Of a stretch of DNA of 64,000 nucleotides, positions 1-9,612 are shown piece by piece. Origin of the DNA: Sipunculus nudus (lineage: Eukaryota; Annelida; Sipuncula; Golfingiida; Sipunculidae). Numbering within the stretch: the stretch's first letter is position 1; each line of letters starts with the position of its first letter. The position numbers and the translations under genes are program-made. Where the stretch lies: positions 64,992,056-65,056,055 of the forward strand of contig CM049310.1 of NCBI GenBank assembly GCA_026874595.1, read 5' to 3'. The notes under the pieces are model-generated. The model did not search any database and had not been told where the DNA came from. It was given only the letters and a program-made list of their open reading frames with translations.

Positions 1-733
1 CATTTTTCCCCTCAAATCTGTACTGATGGTCCCACAAACCTGGTTTTGGTGTCATTAGGCCCAGTTTAGTGTGTATATACAGGGAAACAAGATAATATTA
101 CCCTGTTCCCACAAACAAAAATTTCATGCCCCCAGAAACCTGATTTCAGGCCAGTTTATGCTTATACACAGTCAGATAGGTTCTGGCCCCCCTCATCTCC
201 ACAAAACTCAACACACACACCTGGTTTGGTATCATTGCAATCCATTTACACCCACTGGCTGGTATCTCAAAGCATTTGGCTCAACTCCATCAGAAAAAAA
301 ATTAGGACCAGTTTGAATTTCCAAATCTGGACACAGTGAACATAGTGATATACAGATAAAATCCATTTTTCCCCCTCAAATCTGTACTGATGGTCCCACA
401 AACCTGGTTTTGGTGTCATTAGGCCCAGTTTAGGGTGTATATACAGGGAAACAAGAAAATATTACCCTGTTCCCACAAACAAAAATTTCATTCCCCCAGA
501 AACCTGATTTCAGGCCAGTTTATGCTTATACACAGTCAAATAGGTTCTGGCCCCCTTCATCTCCACCAGACTCTTCACAAACACCTGGCTTGGGTTTCAT
601 TGCAATCCATTCACACCCACTGGCTGGCATCTCCAAGCATATAGCTCAACTTCTTCAGAATAAAATATAGACCACTTTAAAGTTTATCAAATCTGGTCAT
701 AGTGGTTTATGCAGAAATCAATTGTTCTGATCT
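1..733. repeat. 365-bp tandem subrepeats, right part of the array
   Basis: The last two copies of the subarray, cut by the window edge, followed by a decayed partial copy from about 640 (TCAAATCTGAAATAGTGGTC in place of the standard start). Each copy starts near CCTCAAATCTGTACTGATGG and contains a short open frame, but the frame ends differently in each copy, which argues against coding. Confidence 0.92.
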
Positions 734-1138
734 CAAATCTGAAATAGTGGTCATAGAACATTGGTTGGTTCTTGTATGATTTTATTCAATTTACAATCAA
801 TTTGCAGGAAAACCTGGCATTTTATTTTACTTCAATACACCAACAATAAACAATCTAAGGACAAGTGAACAGGCTACCATACATATCTTAGGGAAAGGAA
901 AACAGCAAAGGTTGTTTACATTGAGGACACATGGCAACCAGGTGGTTGGCGCTGGTCTGTGAAGCTTACGAAGCAGCAATCAAAGGAAGACGATAACAAC
1001 ACAATAGAAGTCTTCTTCATGGGCCATCGCACACCCATAGAACACGGCTCAAACTGTCAAGTGTAATGCCCCTGCCGACATTTACTATCACATACTGCCG
1101 CCACTTATGGTCACGGCAATAGGATGTACTTTTTTATT
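734..1138. other. Unit spacer without recognised content
   Basis: AT-rich single-copy-per-unit sequence between the 365-bp subarray and the 148-bp monomers. I see no gene, hairpin or known motif. Copies are at offsets +10,897, +21,794 and +32,692. Confidence 0.6.
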
Positions 1139-1730
1139 TGAAGAAAAAACGATCCCAGATTTGACGAAACTTACAATATAAACACATAATGTGACCGAGA
1201 GTGTTAGACGCTATCGAATGCTGAAAACTAAAGGTCTTCAGCATTAAAATAACAGAATTATAGGCGTATCTTTGAATGGTCCCATGTTCTCGTTTGACAA
1301 GAAATGATGCGAGATATGACGAGATATTCAATTTTGTCACTTCAAACTAGTCAAGTGAATCTTGAACAATAGAAAAATAAAATCTCTGGCATTCAAATGA
1401 CAGAGATATAGACATTTGTTCGAATTCTCGAATATTCTCGTTTGGCGGGAGATGGTACGAGATGTGGCGAGATATAAGTTATTATCTTGTTAAGCTCCCA
1501 AAACGCAACAAAATGCTGAAAACTGCTCCTCTTTAGCCGAAAAGGTGACCAAGTTATATGCATTTCTGTGAAATCTCGTAATTTCTCGTTTGACGGAAAA
1601 CAGAGCGAGATCCTACGAGACTTGCAATTAACTGCATTAGTGGCAAGGGAATGCTACCTCATGCAGAAAACTAGACACTTGTAGTATAAATATTAACAGA
1701 GATAGAAGCAAAAAACTTATTATTTTCAGA
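1139..1730. repeat. Four diverged 148-bp monomers with TCTCG/CGAGA motifs
   Basis: The phrase TTCTCGTTTGRC starts at 1,287, 1,435 and 1,583, exactly 148 bp apart, and a weaker match (CCAGATTTGACG) fits one monomer earlier from 1,139. Each is followed 15-30 bp later by CGAGAT and CGAGA, forming an imperfect inverted pair TCTCG...CGAGA. A related block appears at 2,028-2,070 and at the start of every 1,274-bp repeat. Outside this phrase the monomers are strongly diverged. Copies lie at 12,036, 22,933 and 33,831. Confidence 0.75.
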
Positions 1731-1900
1731 TTGCCAAGTTTTACCCCAAAACTTGCTTACCATGGTAACAGCAGCGCAAAGCTACATGTACGCAGGAATA
1801 AGCCGACGATCCTAGTTTCAGATAAGACAGTAAACATTGTGCCACGTTTAATATTTTTTTTGGTATTGCAGAAAAATGGTAAGTTGCAGTGTTTCCAGTA

Positions 1901-1918
1901 CCACGCCCCCTGGTGGCT
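1901..1918 (-). promoter_or_regulatory. CTCF-like site (strong match)
   Basis: The minus strand reads CCACCAGGGGGCG, matching the bilaterian CTCF core consensus exactly over that stretch. Copies lie at 12,798, 23,695 and 34,593. Motif match only; binding is inferred. Confidence 0.5.
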
Positions 1919-2201
1919 AATTTCAAAAAATGAAAAAACAAGTTCGAGATAATACAGAAAAACAGAAAATATGTCACTTTTTGAACCTTAGCTGTAAAAC
2001 TGCCACCTCTAAATCGTTTTTAATGAAATCTCGAAAAGTCTCATTTGACGACACATGGCACGAGATTTTGCGAGACTTACATTAATTTCGCATAGAGCAT
2101 ATTAAATGCTACGCATTGCAAAAAACTAGGCCTCTCTAACTTAAAAAATGAGAAATTTGGAGGGAAATTTTCGAATTTTCTGATTTTCCCCCCCAAAATA
2201 C

Positions 2202-2215
2202 GTTACCATGGTAAC
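2202..2215. promoter_or_regulatory. X-box-like palindrome (RFX type)
   Basis: GTTACCATGGTAAC is a perfect palindrome fitting the RFX X-box pattern GTNRCC(N)nRGYAAC. Related sites in the unit are 1,756-1,769 (CTTACCATGGTAAC) and 5,913-5,926 and 7,187-7,200 (GTAACCATGGTAAC). All repeat in every unit and in each 1,274-bp copy. Binding is inferred. Confidence 0.4.
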
Positions 2216-2349
2216 CATTGACCGGAAAAATTTGCCAGCACTTGGAAAGCTAACATAGTGAGGAATAAAATGAGCTACAGATTATGCGGCTATGATTATT
2301 ATTGACGAAGATATGAAGAAAATAAAGAATTTAGGTTTTTTGGTGACCC

Positions 2350-2367
2350 TGACCTTGACCTTTGACC
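2350..2367 (-). promoter_or_regulatory. Triple nuclear-receptor half-site (DR1 plus DR0)
   Basis: The minus strand reads GGTCAAAGGTCAAGGTCA: two AGGTCA-like half-sites one base apart (DR1) and a third abutting. Similar blocks lie at 3,773, 4,189 and, with AAGGG in the spacer, at 6,061 and every 1,274-bp copy. Such runs are also a generic feature of molluscan repeats, so function is uncertain. Confidence 0.35.
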
Positions 2368-2376
2368 GATCATGAC

Positions 2377-2739
2377 CAAAAACAATAGGCTCCGAGGAGA
2401 ACAGATCTTCCAGTTTATGTATAAGTTTCAGAGCGATTGCTTAAAAACTGTGGCCTCTAGCGCGTGTACATACAGACAAACAGACAGACAAACAAACAAA
2501 CTAGACGACCATAGGTCGAGAGCTTGCCGGACTTAAATGACAGACAAATGGAGAAACAGGACAAACTGACGGTTTTCTATCAATTGAATGACTTTTAAAG
2601 CGATTGCTGGAACGTTTGGCCTGTTGAACGACATATATCACACAAAAGAACATGAAATCAGACATAGCTCAAAACAGACAAATATACTGACACACCTGAG
2701 AAAACAGACTACAAGTGAAGGTAGAGTTTATAATGTCGG
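2377..2739. other. Spacer rich in CAGACAAACAAAC runs
   Basis: Contains degenerate (ACAGACAAAC)n tracts at about 2,470-2,500 and 2,540-2,560 and no gene. The tracts recur after most modules of this family. Confidence 0.6.
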
Positions 2740-2780
2740 AGATATGGCCAAAAAATGATATGGTGTGGAGGCTCTACCGC

Positions 2781-2799
2781 AGCATCCCCTAGCGGCCAT
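2781..2799 (-). promoter_or_regulatory. CTCF-like site (degenerate)
   Basis: The minus strand reads GGCCGCTAGGGGATGCT; the GGCGC part is changed to GATGC. First of the 330-bp monomer sites. Confidence 0.3.
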
Positions 2800-2901
2800 A
2801 TCCCAAAAATTAAAAAATTTCTTTTGAGATATTATTGTAAGAAATGTTCCAAAATGTATATATTATTGTAAGAGATGTTCCAATTCCAAAAGGATTCCTT
2901 C

Positions 2902-3085
2902 AAAACTGTGGCCTGAAGATTGCTAACTGTAAGACGCAAGATCCAGCAATCAGGCGAAAATGAGGATCACTGACAAACAAACAGACATACTGAAAAACTG
3001 TGGCCTGAAGATTGCTAACTGTAAGACGCAAGATCCAGCAAGCAGGTGAAATAGAGGATCACTGACAAACAGACAGACATACTGA
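2902..3085. repeat. 92-bp local tandem duplication
   Basis: The block from AAAACTGTGGCCTGAAGATT to the GACATACTG run is present twice in a row (starts 2,902 and 2,994) with a few differences. It is present in all four units, so it predates their amplification. Confidence 0.9.
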
Positions 3086-3228
3086 AAAAGTGACACAAGA
3101 ATAAGACCAGATGACTAACTCAGATTATGGAGAAGATTCAAAGGAAGACAATAAGTCATAGTGTTTGTAATTGAAGTTTATAGTTTTGTAGATATGGCAA
3201 AGAAATATATATAGGGGAGAGGCGAGTG

Positions 3229-3248
3229 CAACGCCCCCTATTGGCAAT
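3229..3248 (-). promoter_or_regulatory. CTCF-like site (degenerate)
   Basis: The minus strand reads GCCAATAGGGGGCGTTG. The GGGGGCG core is kept and the left CCRC is lost. Confidence 0.3.
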
Positions 3249-3308
3249 ATCCAGAAAATGAATAATCTGTTTCGAGATATTACTGTAAGATGTAAGATGT
3301 AATAGTTT

Positions 3309-4550
3309 AACAAGTGACCCATGGGTCATGACGCTCAGCTGCCAAGCATGACCTGCCACATCATGGGCTGAGATTCACAACTTCCAGTCACATTTTGAAG
3401 AACCAATTTGCCAATATTTTGAAATTTTCTACGACAACAGAAATATACATCACCTATGTCTGGTTAAAACACAGTGACTTGATGGTCTTAGGACAAATGA
3501 ATGATTGTTAAGCTATCGGTAACTATTCCCATAGCTTGCTTGATACCTGTCAGTCTCAAAAGAAACAACAAAAAGGGCAAATATAAGATCAAAATATATA
3601 GCAAAAATCAAGGAAATCCATGCAAGAATTATTGAGAAACGGGTGCTTATAAATATGAAGTTTGAACCAAATTGAGTGATGCATAGATATGGCATATGTG
3701 AAAGACTGAAGGTTTGGGTTGAACAGTTTCACTTGCAAAATGTTCACAACCATTTAGAATAATTAAGTAATGTGACCTTGACCTTTGACCTTTTGAACTC
3801 GACATCGATAGGCTTCTTCCCCTATTGGTAGGTCAGCCATATATGACAAATGGAAGGTATAGATTGAAAAGTTTCCTGAAAATGACTCCACACAAAAAGT
3901 GGGTGCAGTGAACTTCACCTTTGACCTCAAATTCAACAGGTCTGTTCCCCTGTTGGCAGAGAAGCGATATCAGTGCTGGGAAGTTTGGAATGAAATGTCT
4001 AGCTTGAAATGTTTTCACAACCTTTTAAAAAAATTGGATCCTGTGACCCTGATCTTTGATCTTGTGACCTAAAAATCTATAGGATTCTTCTCCCTCTTAG
4101 AAGGTGAAATATATGTAAAAATTCAAAGAATTGGGATGAAAGATTTGGCTTAAAATGCATCCACAGGCATTAAATAAAGGGACTCCTGTGACCTTGACCT
4201 TTGACCTGTTGACTTCAAAATAATTATGGTTCTTCCCCTGTTGGTAGATGAGCTGTATGTGAAAGATGGAAGTTTTTGGATGAAAATTTTAGCTAAAAGA
4301 ATTATTTCTGGGGGGTGCATACACCCTGTAACTTCGAGAATATAGGTCAGTGACCTAATTTCAGGTTTGCAAGGAGATCATTTTAGAACCTCTAAGACTA
4401 CATAGGGTTCATGACCCTAGCCCGTACAGTTACGATTTGTGCCCTGCTAACAGACGGACGGCCGGTCAGCAGGATGGACAGATGGAAGGACGACGGACAA
4501 AGACCCATCGCTATAGCCCAGCATGACTGAAAGTCAGCTGAGCTAAAAAT
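3309..4550 (-). mobile_element. AGCTCAGCTGA-type non-autonomous element inserted in the monomer array
   Basis: Read on the minus strand the element starts with ATTTTTAGCTCAGCTGACT (near 4,550), a hairpin with AGTCATGCTGGGCT, then a TCCGTCGTCC-type tract, and ends with AGCTGAGCG, the palindrome TGACCCATGGGTCA and CTTGTT (near 3,309). The same two ends, in the opposite orientation, bound the element at 48,076-50,544. Inside are four diverged blocks of about 135-147 bp, each opening with TGACCTTGACC-like sequence (3,773; 3,905; 4,042; 4,189). Flanking monomer sequence resumes cleanly on each side (ATAGTTT before, TTTCAAAACGGTGGCCTG after). No coding sequence is present; family name and mechanism are unknown. 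Confidence 0.78.
4344..4356. promoter_or_regulatory. Perfect inverted AGGTCA repeat (IR1)
   Basis: AGGTCAGTGACCT is a perfect IR1 nuclear-receptor element of the type bound by EcR/RXR and FXR/RXR dimers. It lies inside the inserted 1.24-kb element; copies at 15,241, 26,138 and 37,036. Confidence 0.35.
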
Positions 4551-4793
4551 GATCCTTTCAAAACGGTGGCCTGTAGAATGCTATCAGTGAGACTCAAGAA
4601 CCAAAAAGCCGGCGAATTTGAGGACAACTGACAAACAAACAGACAAACTTACAAAGGGACACAAGATGGAGACAAGATGACTTAATCAGGTTATGGAGAA
4701 GACTCAGAGGAAGAAAATAAGCTATAGTTTATGTAATTGAGGCTTATAATTTTGGAGATATGGCCAAATAATGATATACTGGATATGTTCGAC

Positions 4794-4815
4794 TGCAGCG
4801 CCCTCTAGTGGACAT
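4794..4815 (-). promoter_or_regulatory. CTCF-like site (strong match)
   Basis: The minus strand reads TCCACTAGAGGGCGCTG, within the usual CTCF variation (CCACTAG, RGGGCGC). Copies lie at 15,691, 26,588 and 37,486. Confidence 0.45.
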
Positions 4816-5125
4816 ATCCTGAAGACGACAAATGCGTTTCGTGATATTAGTGTATGACATAAGATGTAATAGTTTCAAAAGGATTCGTCCACATATCTGA
4901 CTTGTTGATTGCTATATCTAAAGTGCAAAAACTAGCAAGCAGGCGAATATGAGGATAAATGACAAACAGACAGACATACTGACAAAGTGACACTAGATGG
5001 ACACCAGGTGACTTGACAATGTTTTGAAGAAGACCAAGAGAAAGAAAATAAGCTAAAGTTTGTGTAATATAGGTTTACTCTTACGGAAATATGTTCAAAA
5101 ACTGATTTTTTTGGAAGGGTCAAGT

Positions 5126-5146
5126 GCAGCGCCCCCTAGCGGCCAT
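5126..5146 (-). promoter_or_regulatory. CTCF-like site (strong match)
   Basis: The minus strand reads TGGCCGCTAGGGGGCGCTG. It lies 332 bp from the previous site in the same phase of the monomer. Confidence 0.45.
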
Positions 5147-5159
5147 TTTTGAGATATTA

Positions 5160-5383
5160 GTATAATACATAAGATGAAGGAACAAACATACACGGGTGAC
5201 CAACATGCTTTCGAAAATCGAAGATTTCCGGCAAGTAATACAAGTAATAAAGTCCGGACTGTGCCTCCAACATGTATGATAATAGATAGGGCCCGGAAAG
5301 GCCGACACGCAACGCTGCACACGCCGCCTGCCCACCGTAAGGACCCTGTCGCCACTTGCGGCAATTGCACGTGTCTTCGTGGT
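5160..5383. other. GC-richer patch between the two repeat classes
   Basis: About 100 bp (5,280-5,380) is visibly richer in G+C than its surroundings and is preceded by a hairpin related to the edge minisatellite (CGAAAATCGAAGATTTCCGG, 5,213-5,232). The patch occurs once per unit and ends exactly where the 1,274-bp repeat begins. A 135-codon plus-strand frame crosses the junction but resembles nothing I recognise. Origin unknown. Confidence 0.6.
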
Positions 5384-5769
5384 ATGTATCAGTTTCAAAA
5401 GGATGCCTGCATATCTGTGGCCTATAGGGCATGTCACCGTGAAATCGCGAAATCTCATTCGACGAGAAACGGTGCGAGATTTTGCAAGATTTTTGGTTGG
5501 ATCACCGAGAACTCACCAAGGGCTACAAGATGCAAAAATTTTGACCTCTCTAGCATAAAAACTGACAGAGTTAGAAGCTGAAAACTGCATATTTTCAAAA
5601 TTCAAAGGTTTTACCCCAAAAATAGAGAAATCTGGCAATAGCGCACTTTGGCACCTATGCGCAAAAATAAGCCCATGGACCCTAGTTTAAGGTGCTGTGA
5701 TGGAAATGGCCCAATGTTTAATAGTTCTGGAGGTATAGCACCAAAACAAATTTTCATGTTTTTTCATCT

Positions 5770-5790
5770 GCAACGCCCCCTGGCGGCCAT
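5770..5790 (-). promoter_or_regulatory. CTCF-like site, first of the 1,274-bp repeat
   Basis: The minus strand reads TGGCCGCCAGGGGGCGTTG. It was unchanged in the 1,274-bp copies I compared, including 7,044 and 46,082, and in the decayed edge copy at 46,879. Confidence 0.5.
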
Positions 5791-6587
5791 TTCCAAAATC
5801 TGAAAAACCCGTTTCGAGATATTCTTATGTTACATAAAATATCTCAGAATCAGTAAAATTGCTGCAAATTTGAAAAATATCACGAAATTCCATGATTTCT
5901 CCCCAAAATAGCGTAACCATGGTAACAGCGAAATGAGGCAATTTTGCAGTGTTGGAAGTGGCCATGCAGTGGCAAATAAAACGGGCTACAGATTAGGTGC
6001 CTACGGCTATTTTTGACGAAGGTATGAAGAAAAAACCGTTTTTGAGCTTTTTGGTGACCCTGACCTTGACCCTTGACCGATCATGACCAAAAACAATAGG
6101 CTCCGAGAAGAACCGATTATACACTCTATCTATAAGTATCAGGACGATTGGTGCAAAATTGTGGCCTGTAGAGCGGGGACATACAAACAAACAAACAAAC
6201 GGAACTGATCAACATACTTGTCGAAATCTCTGATTCCGGCAAGCAATAAACTATAACGCGACAGAAATGGCAAACCGGCCCGCAAAGAGTGCCTGTGGTA
6301 ACTTATTTTATACGGCGAACGCTATAATTTTTGCAGTCACGGGAAAGCGTGTCTGTCTTTCATACTAAAACGCGTGCATGCATGCGTGATGGCATATGTA
6401 TTTGTGCATGCGGGTTTTAATTTTTACAAAGTTGCTAAAATTTGCGGGGACCGTGTATGATTAAACAAAAGAGGTCATGGGCAGAAAGGCCATGAAACGC
6501 CAATTCATATGGTGTACAGTTTATGTACCTAAAATGTGTAGTTTTGGAGATATGGTTAAACAATTATAGTAGGTACGGGGTTGCAGT

Positions 6588-6608
6588 GCAGCGCCCCCTA
6601 GCGGTAAT
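6588..6608 (-). promoter_or_regulatory. CTCF-like site, second of the 1,274-bp repeat
   Basis: The minus strand reads TTACCGCTAGGGGGCGCTG, 818 bp from the first site of the same copy. It has the full GCTAGGGGGCGC core. Confidence 0.4.
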
Positions 6609-7721
6609 TTTCCAAAAACTGAACAATTGCTTTCGAGATATTAGTGTATGACGTAACATGTATCAGTTTCAAAAGGATGCCTGCATATCTGTGGCCTATA
6701 GGGCATGTCACCGTGAAATCGCGAAATCTCATTCGACGAGAAACGGTGCGAGATTTTGCAAGATTTTTGGTTGGATCACCGAGAACTCACCAAGGGCTAC
6801 AAGATGCAAAAATTTTGACCTCTCTAGCATAAAAACTGACAGAGTTAGAAGCTGAAAACTGCATATTTTCAAAATTCAAAGGTTTTACCCCAAAAATAGA
6901 GAAATCTGGCAATAGCGCACTTTGGCACCTATGCGCAAAAATAAGCCCATGGACCCTAGTTTAAGGTGCTGTGATGGAAATGGCCCAATGTTTAATAGTT
7001 CTGGAGGTATAGCACCAAAACAAATTTTCATGTTTTTTCATCTGCAACGCCCCCTGGCGGCCATTTCCAAAATCTGAAAAACCCGTTTCGAGATATTCTT
7101 ATGTTACATAAAATATTTCAGAATCAGTAAAATTGCTGCAAATTTGAAAAATATCACGAAATTCCATGATTTCTCCCCAAAATAGCGTAACCATGGTAAC
7201 AGCGAAATGAGGCAATTTTGCAGTGTTGGAAGTGGCCATGCAGTGGCAAATAAAACGGGCTACAGATTAGGTGCCTACGGCTATTTTTGACGAAGGTATG
7301 AAGAAAAAACCGTTTTTGAGCTTTTTGGTGACCCTGACCTTGACCCTTGACCGATCATGACCAAAAACAATAGGCTCCGAGAAGAACCGATTATACACTC
7401 TATCTATAAGTATCAGGACGATTGGTGCAAAATTGTGGCCTGTAGAGCGGGGACATACAGACAAACAAACAAACGGAACTGATCAACATACTTGTCGAAA
7501 TCTCTGATTCCGGCAAGCAACAAACAGACAAACAGACTAGACGACCTGAGGTCGAACGCTTGCCGGAAGTGACCGGAAATAAGACAGCGAAATAGATAGA
7601 CAGTTACTAGGCAGACAGACAGGGAACATTTGGATCTGATCAAATGAAAAACCTCTATCATGGGGAAAATAGTAGCACATATGAATAAGGTCTTGCTGAT
7701 TTTCAAAAGTCAAAGAGGAGT

Positions 7722-7760
7722 AGACAGAGAGACAGACAGAGAGACAGACAGACAGACGGA
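7722..7760. repeat. (GACA)n-type microsatellite
   Basis: Interrupted GACAGAGA/GACA run. Copies lie at 18,619 and 29,516 with the same length. Confidence 0.9.
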
Positions 7761-9583
7761 TAGAGAGACATTAATAGTGTTATTATTAGTAGCCATCCTA
7801 TACAGGATAATCCATTTTTGGACAGAAATAAAAATAATGGAAGTCCAACTGAATCCTTGGCAGTTCTCCTATTCTTGAGTGCTGGAAATAAGAAAAGCAC
7901 TGAAAATGAAACTTGAAGAGTTGAACGTCCAGAATGCCGAAATGCAAGCGAAGCCGCGTTCGTGTTAGACAGAGACCCGACCTCTGGGTAAGGGAGACGT
8001 GACCTTTCATTCCTGGACAAATAGGTCGGCCTGAGGACATCTTCAAGTCTGATGATGGCTTAAATTAGGGCTGTCCTTGAAGAAAAAAGGCAGTCGGTCA
8101 GCCTGCGTCCGGGAATTATAAAATTCCAAGAAGTCCTGCCCATCACGGATTAACTGTAATGTCCCCTTGGTGTAGGTTATCTGTAATGTGAAATTTAATA
8201 TATTTTAAAAATTGGAATCTTTGGTTAAAAAAGGAGAGACTTTTAAGGAGTCTGAAGTGGTAAGTAATAAGATAAAAAAATTTGAGGCCCTAGTTCCGTG
8301 GTGGTATAGGACTTCATATATAAAAATATATTCTGGCATGAGAGAGGGGTGCTGTCAAATTTTTTGGCGCCTGCCGCACGTTTGTGAATAAAACGGTACA
8401 CTTGACACGGGCGCGATGGAAATTTAAGAGGAAAGGTAGTAATCCCAAGCCGTAGTTGAGTTGTTTTGACCCCAGAGTTTGCAGTCCTAGCTGAAATAGG
8501 CATGGGACGGGCTCTTTTTAAAACCCGGAACGCCAGAAGAGGCTGGAGATTGAATGAAGGATTGGGCCATTTTTTTATCCGAAAAACCTGGGAATTGACA
8601 ATTAAAAAAAATGACAGGGACCTTCTTAGCCCGTTCCAGCTCAGGGAACGGTCATTAGAATATTGTCGGGAATCCATATTATCCTACCTGTGGGCTGGGA
8701 CGGTCCAGAAAACCGCAATTATCGAGTATCCATAAAATTGTATGTCAATTTTTGTCATTAATAAATACATATACATCTATAACGCGGACAGCTGGAGAAT
8801 TCGCGGAGAATTCATCATGATGATATTATTAAATGTGAGCAAAGGTACAATTTATGTTTTGTATCATATTTCCTTAAGAACCTGTAAATTTGATATCCTG
8901 CATGGTTTTGTTACGGTTTGCACAGTAAACTGTTGAAAAAATATATAGTGTTTAGCGTTTTCGTCTGATGTAAGATCGGTAGTCAATGTTAGCTGGTGAT
9001 CCAGATTGGTGTTAGTGGCAGTCCCACATTGTTTGCGCTGGTTATTATTTCGGTAATTTAACAGTGAATAAATGTCTTTAGAGTAATATAGTGGTAGATT
9101 TTAAATGATTTTAACGTGTAATTAAAAGTATCATTGCATATAAAATCTCTCCGTGAATTGTCCGGGAATTCCCCGCGTTTACATATAAACGCATTTACCA
9201 GCCGTATGAAAGTTTTTGTCCGCTTTCATAATGTTTGCCGTGCCCCGGACACAAATTTAAGACGAGATGGACTAAACCCCGCCCCTGTAGGATTGTTTGG
9301 ACTCTGAAGAAACGAACCCTCGCAGGAAATGCGGTGGGACGGGCTCTTTCTTATTTGATGAACGCTCGAAAAGAGTGGTGAATGATTGAAAAAATAGGGT
9401 CATTTTCACTGTCATCTTGAATAACGGAATAAATATTTTTTTAAAAATTCATAGAGACTTGGTCATCCAATAACAGCAGAAAAAAATGTTCTTTCAAATG
9501 TTGTGTGGTGTCCATTGTACCCTCGCCCACCGCCTGGATCCAAAGAGAAGCCTGGATTTTACTGCAAAAAAAAAACACAAACA

Positions 9584-9612
9584 CCCCCCCCCCCCCCAAA
9601 AAAAAAAAAAAA
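9584..9612. repeat. Poly-C then poly-A tract
   Basis: 14 C followed by 15 A (16 A in unit 3). This is the only indel seen between units 1-3. Copies lie at about 20,481 and 31,378. Confidence 0.9.

Larger units (their letters stand above)
1731..2376. repeat. Motif module: X-box, CTCF-like, X-box, triple TGACC
   Basis: A diverged relative of the core of the 1,274-bp repeat. In order it has an X-box-like palindrome (1,756), a CTCF-like site (1,901), a TCTCG/CGAGA block (2,028), a second X-box palindrome (2,202) and a nuclear-receptor-like TGACC triplet (2,350). The same order of sites occurs in the 1,274-bp repeat, so the two are probably paralogous modules. A short GACC-ATA-GGTC hairpin and GCTTGCCGG end follow at about 2,505-2,530. 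Confidence 0.7.
2740..5160. repeat. Array of about 330-bp monomers, split by an inserted element
   Basis: Four diverged monomers share, in order, GGAGATATGGCC, a CTCF-like site, GAGATATTA, GATGTAATAGTTTC, AAAAGGATTC, TGTGGCCTG, a GACAAACAGACAGACATACTG run and AGGAAGAAAATAAGC. CTCF-like sites lie at 2,781, 3,229, 4,794 and 5,126. Subtracting the 92-bp duplication and the 1,242-bp inserted element gives spacings of about 356, 323 and 332 bp, so the site keeps a fixed phase. Copies lie at the unit offsets. Confidence 0.8.
5384..7520. repeat. 1,274-bp tandem repeat, 1.7 copies (unit 1)
   Basis: Full copy 5,384-6,657, then a partial copy 6,658-7,520 ending at GGCAAGCAA. Each full copy holds a CGAGA block, a CTCF-like site, an X-box, a TGACC triplet, a CAAACAAACAAAC tract, a GCATGCATGC alternating run and a second CTCF-like site. 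The two copies differ at diagnostic bases: CTCAG/TTCAG at 5,852 against 7,126, and CATACAAAC/CATACAGAC at the tract. Confidence 0.95.

Noticed and set aside
71-316. Conserved short protein family starting MYIQGNKIILPCSH in each 365-bp repeat
   Set aside because: Frames have different ends in each copy (69, 78, 81, 89 codons), shift with indels, and follow the DNA repeat exactly; no domain, and synonymous sites are no freer than others.
5174-5581. 135-codon plus-strand frame
   Set aside because: Crosses the boundary between GC-richer patch and the 1,274-bp repeat; its second half recurs in every repeat copy as part of the satellite. No recognisable motif.
8243-8677. 144-codon minus-strand frame in the unit-specific segment
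   Set aside because: Low-complexity composition, no start context or domain, and overlapped by another frame on the plus strand of similar quality.
8775-9185. Possible terminal inverted repeats (AACGCGGAC...GAATTC and GAATTCCCCGCGTTT)
   Set aside because: Only a few matching blocks with different spacing and no target duplication; too weak for a DNA transposon call.
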